A program made the position numbers and the translations under genes. Below are positions 24,598-36,840 of a DNA stretch of 64,000 nt, one piece after another. This stretch comes from Climacium dendroides (Eukaryota > Streptophyta > Bryopsida > Hypnales > Climaciaceae). The DNA lies in NCBI GenBank assembly GCA_950106755.1, contig OX467082.1, positions 15,314,001-15,378,000 on the forward strand, read 5' to 3'. The notes under the pieces are model-generated. The model saw only the letters and a list, made by a program, of their open reading frames with translations. It was not told the DNA's origin and made no database searches. The number at the start of each line of letters is the position of its first letter. Within the stretch, counting starts at the first letter, position 1.

Positions 24598-24990
24598 ATA
24601 AGCCAATTCATTTCCACTAGCTACCTAATTTTCTCATCCTATTTTTGGCCTCAAGCCCATCCAAAAACTCATCTAAATTTGTTCATATTCTGACAAAATT
24701 ACTACATTAATTCCAAGAAGGGACAACATGTCAATTTTTTAATGGTGAACACTTAAATACCATTGGATATATGGGGAGGTGGTTAAGGGTTCTGTATAGG
24801 ATGTTCATGACTCCACTTTATAAGCAGTTTTGTAATTTCATGGCAGCCCACATTAAAAATTTGCAAAAATTACAATTTTAATTGGAAAATGATAATTCCA
24901 CTTGGATTTGATTTGCAAATCAAGCACATACCTCTTGGAGTTGGCCCAAAGATGCTCATGTTGCTAATTATGGTGGTAATAAGCTTGTCT
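24598..24990 (+). repeat. Repeat copy B flanking the SEC14-like gene
   Basis: This is the partner of 18,340-18,760 in the same orientation. It starts immediately after the right CTA flank of the element at 22138-24592. Between that flank and here there is no other sequence. Confidence 0.6.
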
Positions 24991-25145
24991 ACCTTCTAGG
25001 AAATATGACCGATCGAGGAAGCAGCTATGTGGGCTCAACAAAAGGGCTAGCCTGAACTTTTTCCCCCTCAAAATTGACCAGCTTCACAAAATAGATGTCT
25101 CAAATTTGTATAAGGTTTTTGTTTTTTGTTATTTTGTTTTTTTAA

Positions 25146-25359
25146 CCTTTAAACATCAACAATGACATTTGGCATCCTATGGATGAGAGAATCCTTCTAG
25201 TAGGAAAGAAATGCAACTATTCGTCTTCAAAATTTTGCGGTGAAAAGGGGAGATCTTCTATAGTAGTTTGACTTCCAATGTGTGCCTTTGCAATTCTATA
25301 AGTAAATGATTCACATGGTAACCAAAAAAATGGTTTCCACAATTTCCATCCTTAAAGGG
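25146..25359 (+). mobile_element. Small TTAA-flanked element D, 214 bp
   Basis: TTAA at 25142-25145 and 25360-25363 bracket CCTTTAAACATC... and the inward-read right end CCCTTTAAGGATGG. The whole sequence matches the element at 26209-26433 in reverse complement, including GACATTTGGC, TAGTAGGA, TTCTATAGTAGTTTGACTTC and GATTCACATGGTAACCAAA. The two copies start and stop at the same bases, which independently defines the element. Confidence 0.75.
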
Positions 25360-25423
25360 TTAAAACATATAGATTGATGGCCTTAAAGCGTTAAAACATA
25401 TAGATTGATGGCCTTAAAGGGTT
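25350..25423. repeat. 31-bp tandem repeat, about 2.4 units, containing the TTAA terminus
   Basis: Units beginning CCTTAAAGGGTTAAAACA start at 25350, 25381 and 25412 (partial). The second unit has GCG for GGG. The array iterates the right end of element D together with 20 bp of flank. Confidence 0.85.
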
Positions 25424-26204
25424 GTAGCAAGGACTGTCACATTATACATTAGAAGAGAGTTGAGGCCATCGGAAGATTGTTTCAAGGCTATTCTTCAAGC
25501 TGTGAACTAAAGCACCTATGGTCAGAATATTAAATAATTTAAAATTTTAAAATATAATTAATTAAATATTATTATTTGATGTGGAAGTATCCCAACCACA
25601 TTAAATTTCTAATGTAGTGAAGTTTCCAATCATTTTGTAAACAAAGATTTTTTTCCATTTAAAAATAAATAAATTTCATATCATTATACTCTCCTACACA
25701 AAAAAAGCATTGCAATTTGTTAGATTTTTTTTATTTTGGCATTGTTCCCCACTATTTGGGAACTTGCAATCTTATTGATGCCTGAAATCTCATCTAATGA
25801 CATCCATGGCAACTCGAATTGGAATATTTTTGAGAACATTATACACCATGGGCATCTTTGTCAAAACACAAATGAAGAAAGAAGCCCACCAAGCAAACAA
25901 TGTCAACACATGAAGTTGAATGGGAACCTTGTGAATTGACCCAAAGTTCCTACCACTTGCCTCATCATCCAAGGTAGTTTAATGTCATTTTGGACCAATT
26001 TGGACAAGGTTTGGAATGCACAAAATAGAGTTTTGCTCTATCATCTCTATTGTTGGGATTAAAAGTTGGTGAAGCAAGTTTCAAACCCATTTTTGGCATA
26101 ACAAACTTATATTGTTATTAGATTTGCACCACAAATGCACTATATTAAAAACATATTGCACACTTGTGTTTCTTATTCCTATTACCCCATGATTTACATT
26201 TATC
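25424..26204. other. Spacer between two inverted D elements, no gene recognised
   Basis: Contains an A/T-rich patch near 25,540-25,570 and two overlapping short open frames around 25,736-25,972 on opposite strands, neither with recognisable features. Confidence 0.5.
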
Positions 26205-26208
26205 TTAA

Positions 26209-26433
26209 CCCTTGAAGGATGAACTAGTGATTGTGAAAATCATCCCTTTGGTTACCATGTGAATCAATTGCTTACAAAATTGCAAAAGCACTCATTGGAA
26301 GTCAAACTACTATAGAAGACCTTCCCTTGTCACAACAAAATTTTGAAGATGAATAGTTGCACTTCTGTCCTACTAGAAGGAAAGATTTTCTATCATCCAT
26401 TAGACGCCAAATGTCCTCGTCAACATTTAAGGG
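26209..26433 (-). mobile_element. Small TTAA-flanked element D, 225 bp, inverted copy
   Basis: TTAA at 26205-26208 and 26434-26437. The ends are CCCTTGAAGGATG and, inward from the right, CCCTTAAATGTTGACG. It is the reverse-complement partner of 25146-25359. A third, partial relative lies at about 47,944-48,118. Confidence 0.75.
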
Positions 26434-26578
26434 TTAAGGAGTAGCAACATGGGGAGATGTTGTGGGGATGAGACGATGTTCCCATAGATATACATGTTTT
26501 CTTTTATCCTCACTCAATTTAATTCTAGTAGTTAACTAAGTATTACTTGAAGGATCACATGTGTGAATTTCTATTTAT

Positions 26579-27505
26579 TCCTAAATTATAAATGCCTTTT
26601 TTCATCAGAAAATACTCAAAATTGTCATTCCTATTGCAAAGAGAAAAAATGCTTAAAAATTATTCATTTCTCATATCTAACCAAATAATCATGCGCTACA
26701 CTATTATAAAAATGTATGAAAGAAATTTTTAGAAACTTTGACCATGTAGATTGCAAGATATTTGTATTTAAAGTGAAGAAAATAGGTTTTATTATACCTT
26801 GTTTGACTCAATTTTTAGCTTCAAATCCTCTTAATTAAAAACTTTTGCACTATTTATTTTGATTATCTCATTTTGTTGTATTACAAAATTGAGTTGAGCT
26901 TCAGGGGATATAATTTCCAAAAAACATGCACTTGATTTTCATTCATAAAAAATTTGATAAATAGAAGTAGATATGAAATAGGAGGAAAAACTAAATCATT
27001 AATAGTTCTAACAAGATGGAATTGAAATACATTAATTCACAATGAGATTGTTTTGGCAAGCAAAGCCAACTATTTAAAACTTTTTTCTTTTAAATTGTGA
27101 AAATTGAGTTCACCAAAAGAATCCTATAAATAATTTTCTCATGACAATGCAATGATTGCCCATAAACCAAAATATTCTACAACTTTTATACCACTAATCC
27201 AAACAAAATGAGTCTAATCTTTGCATGCAGAAAACTATATAACTTTTGAAAAAAAAATTAAAAATTAAGAAATCATTTTTCTGATTTTTGGGGCTGTCCA
27301 GTGAACTACTTTTTAAATTTAGGGTGGCATAGCTTTTGCTCCTAGGCACTAATTGAATTAAAAATTATATTCCAAAAAAGCTAATTGTGATTTCCTATTT
27401 TCAAAGAAAGTTTCAAAAAGTCATGTTACAAATTGAATTCCTAGAAGCCTATCCCAAATCCCAAGAGTCCCTTAAGAGAACTTAGGGACTTGGGGAGTTT
27501 AGGGG
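26579..27505 (-). mobile_element. Shorter inverted relative of TTAA element E1
   Basis: In reverse complement it begins CCCCCTAAACTCCCCAAG, has the same subterminal GGGACTCTTGGGATTT hairpin arm as E1, and ends with TTTTTTCATCAG...CTATTGCAAAGAG blocks like E1. The flanking tetramers are degenerate (TTAT and GTAA). It is about 0.8 kb shorter than E1 through internal deletion. Confidence 0.65.
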
Positions 27506-27509
27506 GTAA

Positions 27510-29840
27510 TCTAATTGCTACCTACTTGGTTGAGTCTTTGGGAGCATTCCAAACATAAACATTTGTACAAGCTAGTGAAGCACAAAACAAAGTTCGGAAA
27601 CGAAGGAGAGAATTCATTTTCAACTTAACATTCAACAATTCATGTAAGCATCATATTTACAAACAAAGCATTTGATTGCAGTGTTTGCCTCTTTGACCAT
27701 TTTATAACAGCAACAACCTGCACCCTAGGGAGAATTGATCCACATATTGTCCCATGAAAGGATAAATGTAAAAATTGCCCCCTATTCTATGCTGTTTAAA
27801 TTTTGTATTTCTTCGCATCTTCTAGCTATTTGAGGGACTCTAATTGAAATTATGAATTCAAAATTTGCAAATTTTATCATATGTGACAAATAAAAAAATT
27901 TAGTATTTTCTGCAAAAGTAAAATGTAGGGCAATACATGGGTTAATCCTCTGTGGTCCACCTATAAAGGGCAAAGGTGGGAAAGTAAAGTAGAGACTAAA
28001 AAGCTCTATTTCAAATGTAATGAAAAAACAAGTCACAACAAGAATCCTTTGATGAAAATCTAGGCATAATCCAAACAATAGAAGAAGACAAGTGGATTTG
28101 AGATGAAAGAAAAAAGATTGTGTTTTTTTAGAGTGGTTGGGGTGATAATAACTCATAGATTAATTTTCTTAAGTATTATATGGTAACACACCATATATGT
28201 GTTGTTTGTATCTGACCTCTAAAATTTAATCCCTTAAGGATGTTTGAGAATGGCATGCAAGAGTAAAACAATATGTATTATGAAGGACACTATTGCACAA
28301 TCATTGTTTGATATATCTAGAACACATCTTTTTGAGGTGAGATTTTTGCACTATGAACAAAGTGTACTACATAGTTTTGCAATCAAATTAGATTAAAAGG
28401 ATTTGCACTTCTATAAGAAATTTGTGAGTAAAGATAGACGATGGGCCTCAAGTATACAAAGTTTGTATTGTAACAAGTTGGAGAAGGAAGAAAAGAACAT
28501 TGCACATGTCTAATGTGATGCATTTGCATTAGTTGTTCGTAATCACAAAGACAAAAAGCATCGGTAGCCAATGTTACTAGATTTTGGCCTTGTTAGAGTA
28601 ATTGCCAAGTTTTTTCATAGACCAAGAATTCATAACAGTAATCGTTGGGCCTCTTTACATACAAAAAATATATAGGTAGGATTTGAGTTTAAAAATTAAT
28701 TTTATGTTAGATAAAAATAATTATATTAATGATGTTATTTGATTTTTGATTATTACTATGATTATCTAACATAGTTATTTATTTAACATCAATGTTTATA
28801 TGTACGCACAATCAGAGAAAAAAAAATAACAATATAAAACCTTTGGCTAAAAAAATCCAAAAGCTTGGAGAATTGTTTCCAACTCATATTTGTAAATTTT
28901 TACAACCTGGGTTTACATCTTGGACATAATTGTTGGAAAATCTATATCCTACTACAATTCCAAGAAAATATGAAAGAATTAATGATATATAATATTTTTT
29001 CATTCTAATATTATTAAAAAATTATTGTATATCACTACATACAAATAAAAATGATACTCGTTTTGGAGGTGGATGGAAGGCAATCCAAATTTGCATGAGT
29101 TCAAGCCTTGAATTTGAACTTAGTTCAACTTTCCAACTCTATTAAATGTATAGAGGTGATACCCAATTGTGATGTCCAATTTCCAATCATATGCTCTTAG
29201 ATTTTCTTAATTCTTAATTCAATGAACACAAAACACTTACCTTTTCCTTTCTCTTTCTATTTTTTCTATTACAAAAATAAAAAAGAGAGTTTTTTATTTT
29301 TTTTGAACCTTTTCCTTTTTCTTTCCATTTTTTATTTCTTTTACTTTTCAAAATTGTATTTAAATGAAATTTGACTTTAGTTGTTATTACATTTGTTTAG
29401 TTATTTGTTTGATTAATATACATTGAATGTCACTTTCTATTGTTCTAACTTTGCAACATGGTGACAATTCAAAAGGAGAAGGTTTTAGTATCATTGGTAT
29501 TGTTCCTTGAGTTCAAATTCATTTTCAATTTATATTGACCCTTTTGCAATCATCATGCTTTCAAATAATTTGTTGGCAATTCTTTTGATGGTATTCATTT
29601 TCTTAGGAGATGATTGAACCTTGTGAATAAGGTCATTGTGGAGATATAATAAACAACAAAGATTCTGCAAATAAATCTAATCATACAAATTTTTTTCTTT
29701 ATGAAGTGGAAATTTTTTAATATAAATGATTTTGAATATATAGACATGGTCTCGGACATGGTATTTTATTGTTTGCTAATAATAAAAAATTAAACTTCTA
29801 CTTATTTTTATTTATAGAATATCCATGTGGAATAAAAATA
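27510..29840. other. Intergenic DNA, no recognisable gene
   Basis: The longest open frame (27782-28156 minus, 124 codons) is rich in F, L and S as expected from AT-rich DNA and has no family features. Pyrimidine-rich runs occur at about 29,230-29,345. No delimited repeat was found. Confidence 0.5.
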
Positions 29841-29849
29841 GAGGTTGAG

Positions 29850-30416
29850 AATTTTGTCTACATATTATATTAAACCTAAAGTTGGATCATTTAGAGTTAT
29901 TATTAGATTCAAAAAATGTAAGGCATGCAATTGTAGCAAATAGTGGATTTTTCCATATGGAAGTTGCTTTTTCTACAAAGAAATCCACTTTAGACTCCTT
30001 TGAAAAAATCACAACAGAATTAGATGAGATTTGGAGAACTAAAGGGAAAAAATCTTTTTAATTAAATTCTAAAGAACTAAAAGGAAGGAAAATTTTAAAA
30101 GTACTATTTTTGATACACTACCTATAAAACATCTAAAAAGTCAAATTACTTTTTAATATTTCTTCCTTCTAATTCTTTAGAATTTTATCATAAAGATTTT
30201 TTTCTCTTTGACTCTCCTAATCTCATCTAATTCTTTTGTGATTCTTTCAAAAGAATCTAAAGTGGATTTTTTTGTAGGAAAAGTAAATCCTATTTGGAAA
30301 AATCCACTATTTGATACAATTCCATGCCTTACATTTTTTGAATCTAATAATAACACTAAATGATCCAACTTTAGGTTTGATGTAGTATCTATAATCTTGT
30401 AGATAAAATTCTCCAT
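29850..30416. repeat. Imperfect palindrome, about 570 bp, arms of about 260 bp
   Basis: The plus arm (about 29,850-30,115) and the minus arm (30,416-about 30,160) are inverted copies centred near 30,135. Both contain the blocks CTAAAGTTGGATCATTTAG and AAATAGTGGATTTTTCCA. Each arm can be read as a similar peptide (KLDH, LLLDSKNVRH, ANSGFF/SNSGFF, TKKSTLDSFE, ELDEI). Of the codon differences I counted between arms, most change the amino acid, so there is no sign of coding constraint. It is likely a foldback element or inverted duplication of an old fragment. Confidence 0.75.
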
Positions 30417-30460
30417 TTCTTTTGGGTATTGTACATGAATATTTTATATATAGAAATAAT

Positions 30461-30487
30461 TAATATAATATAATATAATATAATATA
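30461..30487. repeat. (TAATA)n microsatellite
   Basis: About five uninterrupted TAATA units directly 3' of the palindrome. Confidence 0.85.
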
Positions 30488-30489
30488 AG

Positions 30490-31617
30490 TGTATTCATGA
30501 TTATAATAAATAAAATATAAATATAAGTTATTATTTTTTAAAAATAAATTTACAAATGTTGAAATTATATATTATAAAAAAAATTAAATAAAAATTGAAT
30601 AATTAGTATTAATATTAAAATTTGAAAATATCAAATAATTCAATTTGAAAATAATATACGATATATATTGCCTTCAGTAAGCCACATAATGAATCCTATA
30701 TTATAAACAAAATGCATGATGAAATTTCCACCCTCCAATTAGGCTAGATGTGCCACATAGGCAATGTGTTATATTTGATTGTAACTAGTGCACCAATGTA
30801 GACATTGTGGTGCAAATGTAGTAAAGATTTTGATATTCCTTTAAAACTTCAAGTATAGGGACTCTTGGAAGATTTCTTTAATTTTTTCTAAAATCACGAC
30901 TATGAGAGGTGTTAAAATTCCCTTCCAAAAATAATCCTGGGAAATATTTTTGGCCATAAAATTTCTATGTATTTACAATTTGAAGGATTAAATAGAGACT
31001 TAGTTTGAACCATTGGATTCTCAACTTTAGAAGCCCCTATAGAGTCCATACTCCATACAAGTATCAATATTTTTCACATGTCTCTAATATTGGTGACTGT
31101 ACAATAAAATCAAAATACTTTAATTTAAAAAAATAATAATAACCCTATGACTATAGAACATCGAATACCTTCAATAAACTAATTCTTTTTGACCTTGTAC
31201 TTGACCATCTAAGTTAACAAAACAAATTATAAAAAAGGAACCTAATTTTTTTAGGAGATTACTATTCTCAAGTAGAATAAAATTTTATAATTAAAATTTA
31301 ATCTTTGATGATATTGATAGAATCTCAATGAATATTCACATCATTTGGTCAAAATACTTAAATATTAAGTAGGAGCTTCCAATTTTGATAGTTGGATACA
31401 ATACCTTCTATTAAAAATACAGGATTCATTTTTTCACTCCATTCATTTTATTAGCCCAATAATTTATGTTAATATGCTTCCATAGTTCATCATAGTTACA
31501 TTAAGGCCAAAATCTTCCCTATTGATTTTATTTACCCCCACTCTCATAGAACATCATACATTTAAATCCCTCCACTCTTATAGGACATCATATATTAATT
31601 GATTGAGAGACATTTCA
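30490..31617. other. Intergenic DNA, no gene seen
   Basis: AT-rich DNA without a usable open frame. It ends where similarity to 46,090 onward begins. A short local repeat of TAGAACATCATA and TAGGACATCATA, each preceded by CTC(T)CAT/CTCTTA-type sequence, is seen near 31,545-31,590. Confidence 0.5.
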
Positions 31618-31834
31618 TCAAATATTTTCTAACTTTTAAAAAATTTAGGGGACCTTTAAAATCAAGTGTAAGAATAAGCTAAAAATTTAGACAAGGTACA
31701 TTACACTTGTTGTACCTTCAACTAAAATTTTCGTCTTTACACTTGATTTTAAAGTCCATTTAATGTTTTTGGAAGGTAATTTCTAACCAAAAAAACGGCC
31801 TAAAGTGAAGAGAAATAATATCTTATATTTATCA

Positions 31835-32606
31835 CTAGCGGTTGGCGCTTGCTATGCTACGCATTCATCATTAAAATTTTATAAAAAAATTTATGTATTA
31901 GATAGAATGCAAAACAAAAATTTCAATAAATCTTCAAATAAAAATGACTAAAATCTTTGTATAATTTTTTAATAAGTAAGCATATACTGAAATGTACAAT
32001 AGAAATTTATTGAATGATGAATGAAACGTATGCAATGATAAATACTACAAAAGATACACACACATTACAATAAATCTCAAAAACTTTGTGAACAACTTAA
32101 TTGTTGTGGAATCCAAAAATCATTTGGTAGTAGCAATAGAAAAATTGAAATCATGAAAGCTCAACACTCACAAAAGCACAAAATCATAGAAGTGCAAAGA
32201 AGTGTAAAGCCAAGAGAAACAATGGATTTGCTACATCTATAATATCATCCTATGGATCCTCTTTAATATCACCTTAATTGCAACAACTATATTATTTCTA
32301 TAATATCACCCTTTGTAAAAAATGATATTATAGAAGTGATTGCAAATTGCTACTCTATTTTTGTAATATCACATTGTGTAAAAATACGATTTCTATGTAT
32401 GCATGATTGAAAATATTTTTACAAAATATTTAGAATAATTATTTTAAAGACTTATTGAAATCATCATCATGCATTCTATTCAAATATATCAAAATTTGAC
32501 TAATATGTGATACAATAAATGCGTAGCATAGCAAACACGAGCCCCTAGTATTAATGGTAGCATTTGTGATATTACAGAGGGAGTTATGATTTTAGTAGTA
32601 TGATGA
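31835..32606 (-). mobile_element. Non-autonomous Helitron-like element, 772 bp
   Basis: On the minus strand it begins TCATCATACTACTAAAATC and ends ACCGCTAG, flanked by A on the left and T on the right, the A|T insertion pattern of Helitrons. The duplicate copy lacks it (empty region about 46,305-46,315), which confirms insertion. It shares both ends and the interior with 37495-38365. Near both ends lies an inverted repeat built on TGCTATGCTACGCATT, which is unusual. A canonical 3' hairpin is not clear. There is no Rep/helicase frame. Confidence 0.7.
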
Positions 32607-33546
32607 TAAAGTTATTATATGTCATTGAAATATTGTATTTATTTAAATATTATTTTACTTACAAAGACACTATATCTCCTTTAAATTAAATAACCAAGTT
32701 CAAAAGCCCATAGGTCAACAAAGATAAATTATTTGGATTTGGATTGTGCTTTTGAGTGAGTGATTTTAACAAAAAAAAGAGAGAAATCGATAGAGTAAAT
32801 GTTATTGCCGCAACAAGAATAAGAAGATGGAAAGATATATTTCTAAGAACTTAAAATTGCTTCTTCTAAGTAATTTTAAATGCCCTATATGATATGAAAA
32901 ATGAACAAATTTGTACATTTGACAAGGCTTTTATACAAATACAAAGTACAAATAGTACTCCAACTAATTTAAAATTTAAATGCAACTCTACTTTTGAACA
33001 ATTGAAAGCCAAAGTTTCGTGAAAAAAATCTTCAAATTTCATTAAAATTTATAATACATTTGATATATAGAAAAATCACCTTCAATATATAGAATTAACT
33101 ATAGTTTTTCACACACTTGCATTAATACCTTTATTTGCAAGTCTTTAATTGGGGACTCCTTGCTATAATTTTTTAGCACACACTATTTTAAGCACTCAAT
33201 TGTATTTATGTCTTCATTTTAATCTCAATATAGGATTTCTTTCCAATTTTAGGCATCAATTTGAAAGGACATAGGTTCAAATCCAATTGTTGACGTTTTT
33301 TTCTTTTACAATCAAGCATTATGTTCTTATTATAAAATAGAAGAATGTTTCAATGCATCTAAGTATGTATTACTTGGATATTATATGAATAATGAGATTT
33401 GAAGTATTTTGAATTTTTATCTTAGAAAATGTGGCCCATAATAATGTAGTCAAACAAAAATAATATGGGTGCATTTTTTGTTTCTATAATATTATTGAAA
33501 GTTGTTTATTGAACACTTTTTGTCTTCAACATCCTTCTTGGGTTAA

Positions 33547-35934
33547 TCCCTAAAGTTTTAAGGAGCCAATTTAAGATTTTTGAAAAATTGTGTAGGCCCT
33601 TCTACATTGAAATTTTGAAATTTTTGTATGAAATTTTTAGGATAGCTCCACATTTGAAGCTTAGTTTCATATATTTCAAATCAACATTGCTAGAGTTATA
33701 AAAATTTATGTGATTTCAATGTCAAAGCAAACAAATTTGAAATATACACTTTTATAAAATTAAATTTTTTATATGAATAGATAAAAAAAATACCATTCTA
33801 TTTCAACTAATGAGGTTAATTTTAGTTTTTCAACATTGAAGGAAAAAAAGGTAGTTATTTTGATAATTTATTTTTTAAACTCAATTAGAAGAAATTTCAA
33901 ATAAATTTAAAAAAACATTGGATATTTATTGCTTACTAGAATATTTTCACAATTGGAATTGACAAAACTTAATTTCATTCCAAAGTTGTTAGTGATATAT
34001 GTTTAGCTTTCATCATGGACCACCTTCCATTTTGTAAATTTATTTTAAGAGGAATATGAGATTTCTCTTAAATTTTTTTCTTATGATTTCAACCTAAATT
34101 TCAACATATAGACTAAAATACATAAGTAATGTAACACATGCAATTTTTCTACGAATATTGAAAGATAAAACTTCACCTTTGAGAAGGGCTAGAGAAAACT
34201 AGTTTTTGAAGTTTAGGCATATTAATCTTGCAATCAATAGGGATTTGCACTTTGAACTTTGAGAAAGATATACATTAACAAAAGATCATGTGTTTGGATT
34301 GATAGTAGAGCACAAAATGATGAAGATTTTAGCCTTGCTTTGTCAAAGAGTATTTGGAAGCTTGTTTTGGCCTCCAAACAACAATTCAAAGAACTTTAGG
34401 GGTTCAAATCATCTTATTCTGAGAGAGCAATAGACGTCTTCAAAAGTGTCACTTAAAAAAATTTATGTGAGGAATTCTTCACCAAAAAATTAGGGGTTGT
34501 TTTGGAAATCTTGTAGAAGTATTTGAAGGCAATGAAAACTAAAATGAATATTTTTCAAACAATTAACAATTTCCTTAAATCTAAAAAGGCAAATCTATGA
34601 TTGTAAAGGTGAAGATCAAAATCTTCAACTTTGCCTCGTCTATTTTGTTGTTTTTTATGAGTGAATTTTTCTTAAAATATTTTGGAGATGAAATCACATC
34701 TTTAGTACATGTCATGAGACTTCTAGATTTTTGGTTGAGAACTTCAAATTACAATAATTTTTTTTAAAAGTGAAGAAATTCCATATCAAATACAAAACAT
34801 GCTTAAAAAATTTAGAAATTTGAAGAATATAAGTAAATTATAATATATAATTATATTTTGTCTATCTATATTTAGGAATATGATCATTGATTTTCAACTT
34901 CAAACTTCAATAAAATGTTCCTTCTAGATATATTTCAAATTATTTAAACAATGTAGACATTAGAATTATGAACTTTCATTTTTTATTTTTGTTGAAAAGC
35001 AAAAGTGATCATTTTGAAAAGAAAAGAGATTCAAAGTGATTGAATCCACTTTACATGTATACCATTTTTTATAAGCTACTTCTAGCAAAATCAAAAGACA
35101 ACTCATTTGACTTGAACTTTATTCAATGATGTGGATATAGCATAATATAGTTGTTGACCCCCCAAATGGATTGAAATCATCGATTTTTTATTATGAAAGA
35201 AATTGTTTGACCACCCAACGGAAGAAATCCACAAACTTGAAATTAAATTAAATTTTTTTCTTCTTATAGATCATGTTTTTGTCTACATGCGAAGCTTTGA
35301 TTTATTCCATTTGAATTAGTGATGAGAAAGTAATGGACATATTTTGAGGGCAATATAAGCATCTTCTTCAAAAAATACCTTATAGGATTCATTTTTCAAT
35401 GCAATTTTCACAATTTATCAAAAAAAATTGTTTGACAAGGTTAAGTTTGCTTGCTAAAACAATCTCACTATTGGAATTATCGTGTTTCAATCCCATCTTA
35501 GAGCTATGAATGATTTAGCTTTTCTTTCAATCTTGAACCTATTTCTACTTAACAATTTTTTAAAGAATGAAAAACAAGTGTGTTGTTATTGAAAATTTTC
35601 TCCTAGACTTCCAACTCAATTCTTCAACACAAATTTTTTTTAATTCAAAGTCCATAGTACAATTTTTTTTCACAAATGGTAGTCAAATTCATTTGAAATT
35701 GTAGGGGTAGTGTTCAAAATAAATAAACAAATAAACAAACTTTGAATGCAAATATCTCTCAATCTATAGAATTAAACTTCATGAAATTCTTATCACATAA
35801 TCTTAGAAAAGTAAAGTATTAGATCCTAAGGTTAGATTCTATAGAAATTGATTTTTTGTTTCCTTGAGCGAATATAGAAAACATGAAACTTTGGAGTGTT
35901 TTTTGACTGAAAAATGGCCTTGGGAATCGAGGGT
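33547..35934 (+). mobile_element. TTAA-flanked element E2, about 2.39 kb, copy 1
   Basis: TTAA at 33543-33546 precedes TCCCTAAAGTTTTAAGGAGCC. The right end reads GGCCTTGGGAATCGAGGGT then TTAA (35935-35938). In copy 2 the same ends are better preserved (CCCCTAAAG..., ...CTAGGGG). About 35,230-35,640 is homologous to the interior of E1, with the blocks AAGCTTTGAT and CTCAATTCTTCAACAC. No coding capacity was found. Confidence 0.55.
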
Positions 35935-36840
35935 TTAAATTTTTTATCAATTCAAAAATTAAATTAAATTATCTTTTATCTTGAAAAAATCATAGCTTTC
36001 ACTTTGCATGTCTAAATGTCACCAAACAAAGCCCTTGGCCTACTTCAAGTATAAAGTTTTTGATTTGTGCCACTTTCATGGCATTTGGACCTACAATGTG
36101 AAAGTTACAAAAGAATTAATAAAAATAAATAAAAATTAACCTTTTATTTTGGAAAAACTATAACTTTTACATGGCATGCCCAAATGCTTAAAACAAAGCC
36201 CTTGCACTACTTTGCAAATAAAGCTTTCTATTCATACCAAGAGCGCAACCTCTCATACTACAATATGAAAGTTATTGAATTTTAAATTTTAAATAAATTA
36301 GAAATATATATTTCTATTTCTATTTTGATTGTGGCAACAACACAAAATACACTAATGTTTATTATAAATGAAGTATACAATCATAATGAGAGACTATTGC
36401 ATATTGATTTTGAATACACCTAAAGACAATACTTTGAAAATCATAGTTTACTTACGTGATTTTCAAATAATGCATGCTAATTAAATTGCATAGAAATCTT
36501 CTTTCACTTGCTAATAAGATTCAATAATAGTAATGTATGTTTAATAGTTATAAATCTATATGCAATTACTATTTGTGATAAATATAGATGCACTTATTTG
36601 AGTGGCTTACAAAAATAGAATAAACAAGGAAATAAAATAAAATGCAGTCCAAATCCAACTCTAAAATTCCTAACGTTGATGAAATTCTCTCATGCATGTA
36701 TAGACACTCTAAAGTGAACCTACCTATTATAACTCTCATTTCAATTCTCTTAATTTTGACCTTCAATATACAAAGAGTACATTATATACATAAATGTATA
36801 CCATAAGATAAGTGGAATGAAGGTCTTGATAGGTAGGTTC

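Noticed and set aside
18340..24990. LTR retrotransposon with the two 400-bp repeats as LTRs
   Set aside because: No TG...CA ends, primer-binding site, reverse transcriptase or integrase was seen between them, and a normal spliced gene occupies the interior.
27782..28156. 124-codon minus-strand open frame
   Set aside because: Low-complexity F/L/S-rich translation with no domain; a non-coding frame is the simpler reading.
33266..33280. GGTTCAAATCC resembling a tRNA T-arm (box B)
   Set aside because: No matching box A or acceptor stem upstream, and the duplicate copy has unrelated sequence at this point.
33547..35934. PIF/Harbinger assignment for the TTAA elements
   Set aside because: A 3-bp TTA duplication would need TTA at both ends in direct orientation. 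The observed ends are TTAA on each side, which fits a 4-bp palindromic target better.
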